A stretch of DNA of 64,000 bases from assembly GCA_964412105.1 (NCBI GenBank), contig CAYPNM010000013.1, forward strand, positions 1 through 64,000, written 5' to 3'. The notes below the pieces were generated by a model. That model made no database searches and had not been told where the DNA came from. It saw only the letters and a program-made list of their open reading frames with translations. Positions 63,829 through 64,000 of this stretch are shown here, piece after piece; the stretch's first letter is position 1, and each line of letters begins with the position of its first letter. The stretch is from JAKAGZ01 sp964412105 (lineage in GTDB: Bacteria > Bacteroidota > Ignavibacteria > Ignavibacteriales > Ignavibacteriaceae). A program made the position numbers and the translations under genes.

Positions 63829-64000
63829 TTACTTTATCTCTGCATCTATTTTATTATCATAAAAAATAAGGGAAGCTGATTCTTTTTTCAATTTATTTGC
63901 ACGGGTAATATATTTTGAATCCTGCTGAACCAACACAAATCCTTTTTTTAATGATCTTTTTACATCATGTGCTTCTATCCTCTGTGTTAGCAAGGATAGT
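63829..64000 (-). CDS. xseA: Exodeoxyribonuclease VII large subunit, C-terminal end
   Basis: The minus frame is open to the edge of the window and ends with LKKGFVLVQQDSKYITRA and, after a few residues, a TAA stop at 63829. The VLKRGF-like KKGFVLV segment is typical of the XseA C-terminus, and the position before xseB agrees. About 57 residues are present. Confidence 0.85.
   Translation of the reverse strand, partial: LSLLTQRIEAHDVKRSLKKGFVLVQQDSKYITRANKLKKESASLIFYDNKIDAEIK

Overview
The window looks like a scaffold from an AT-rich member of the Ignavibacteria / Chlorobi / Bacteroidota superphylum. Evidence: an Oar-like TonB-dependent receptor tail, outer-membrane barrels ending in aromatic residues, a YaiO-type TPR barrel, a single-polypeptide glycine decarboxylase, MeaB/carboxyltransferase metabolism, and few strong Shine-Dalgarno sites. 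No rRNA, tRNA, CRISPR array, prophage or intact insertion sequence was seen. There are two 100-N scaffold gaps (3472-3571 and 47434-47533). The first is flanked by the same 55 bp on both sides, so the contigs overlap and the gap is artificial.

Layout. 1-2650: end of a TonB-dependent receptor, a small membrane protein, a roughly 930-bp gene-poor stretch with decayed gene tails (a second rsmE 3' end, an outer-membrane-protein 3' end with terminator) and a 131-bp palindrome-bounded element, then a secreted protein made of two His-bearing helical repeats. 2717-8761 (minus): rsmE, an Omp85 protein, gcvP and rnc. 8947-14275 (minus): the fatty-acid/phospholipid operon DUF177-rpmF-plsX-fabH-fabD-DUF3109-fabG-acpP. 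14497-26083 (plus): a long tightly packed run: ABC exporter pair, PrsW-like protease, a degenerate sugar-transferase-like protein, nadD, NAD-dependent epimerase, meaB, acyl-CoA dehydrogenase, acyl-CoA carboxyltransferase, a YfiM-like protein, an NtrC-type regulator and a HIT protein.

26086-40882 (all minus) is the most distinctive part: a probable exopolysaccharide synthesis/export locus. In transcription order it holds a fatty-acid-hydroxylase-like membrane protein, a stand-alone receiver, a GH9 glycanase, a KaiC/RecA-like ATPase with a possible eroded GGDEF tail, a TPR-plus-beta-barrel exporter, a processive GT2 synthase, a small membrane-anchored protein, a deacetylase-like protein lacking the usual metal ligands, and a large PAS hybrid kinase whose ATP-binding domain is degraded. 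It resembles pga/bcs logic in its parts, but its composition and the set of apparently non-catalytic members are unusual. I consider it the best candidate for an undescribed system.

41696-64000: a MetP/MetS-type sodium symporter pair, a probable PPi-dependent phosphofructokinase, a PcrA/UvrD helicase, ferritin, nuoABCDEF (no nuoG onward), a beta-CASP metallo-beta-lactamase RNase, an outer-membrane barrel protein with an RsbW-like ATPase, malate dehydrogenase, L27/L21, a PhoB/PhoR pair, a Gfo/Idh oxidoreductase, dxs, xseB and the 3' end of xseA. Overall this is core metabolism of a respiring, amino-acid/branched-acyl-degrading, surface-polysaccharide-producing bacterium.
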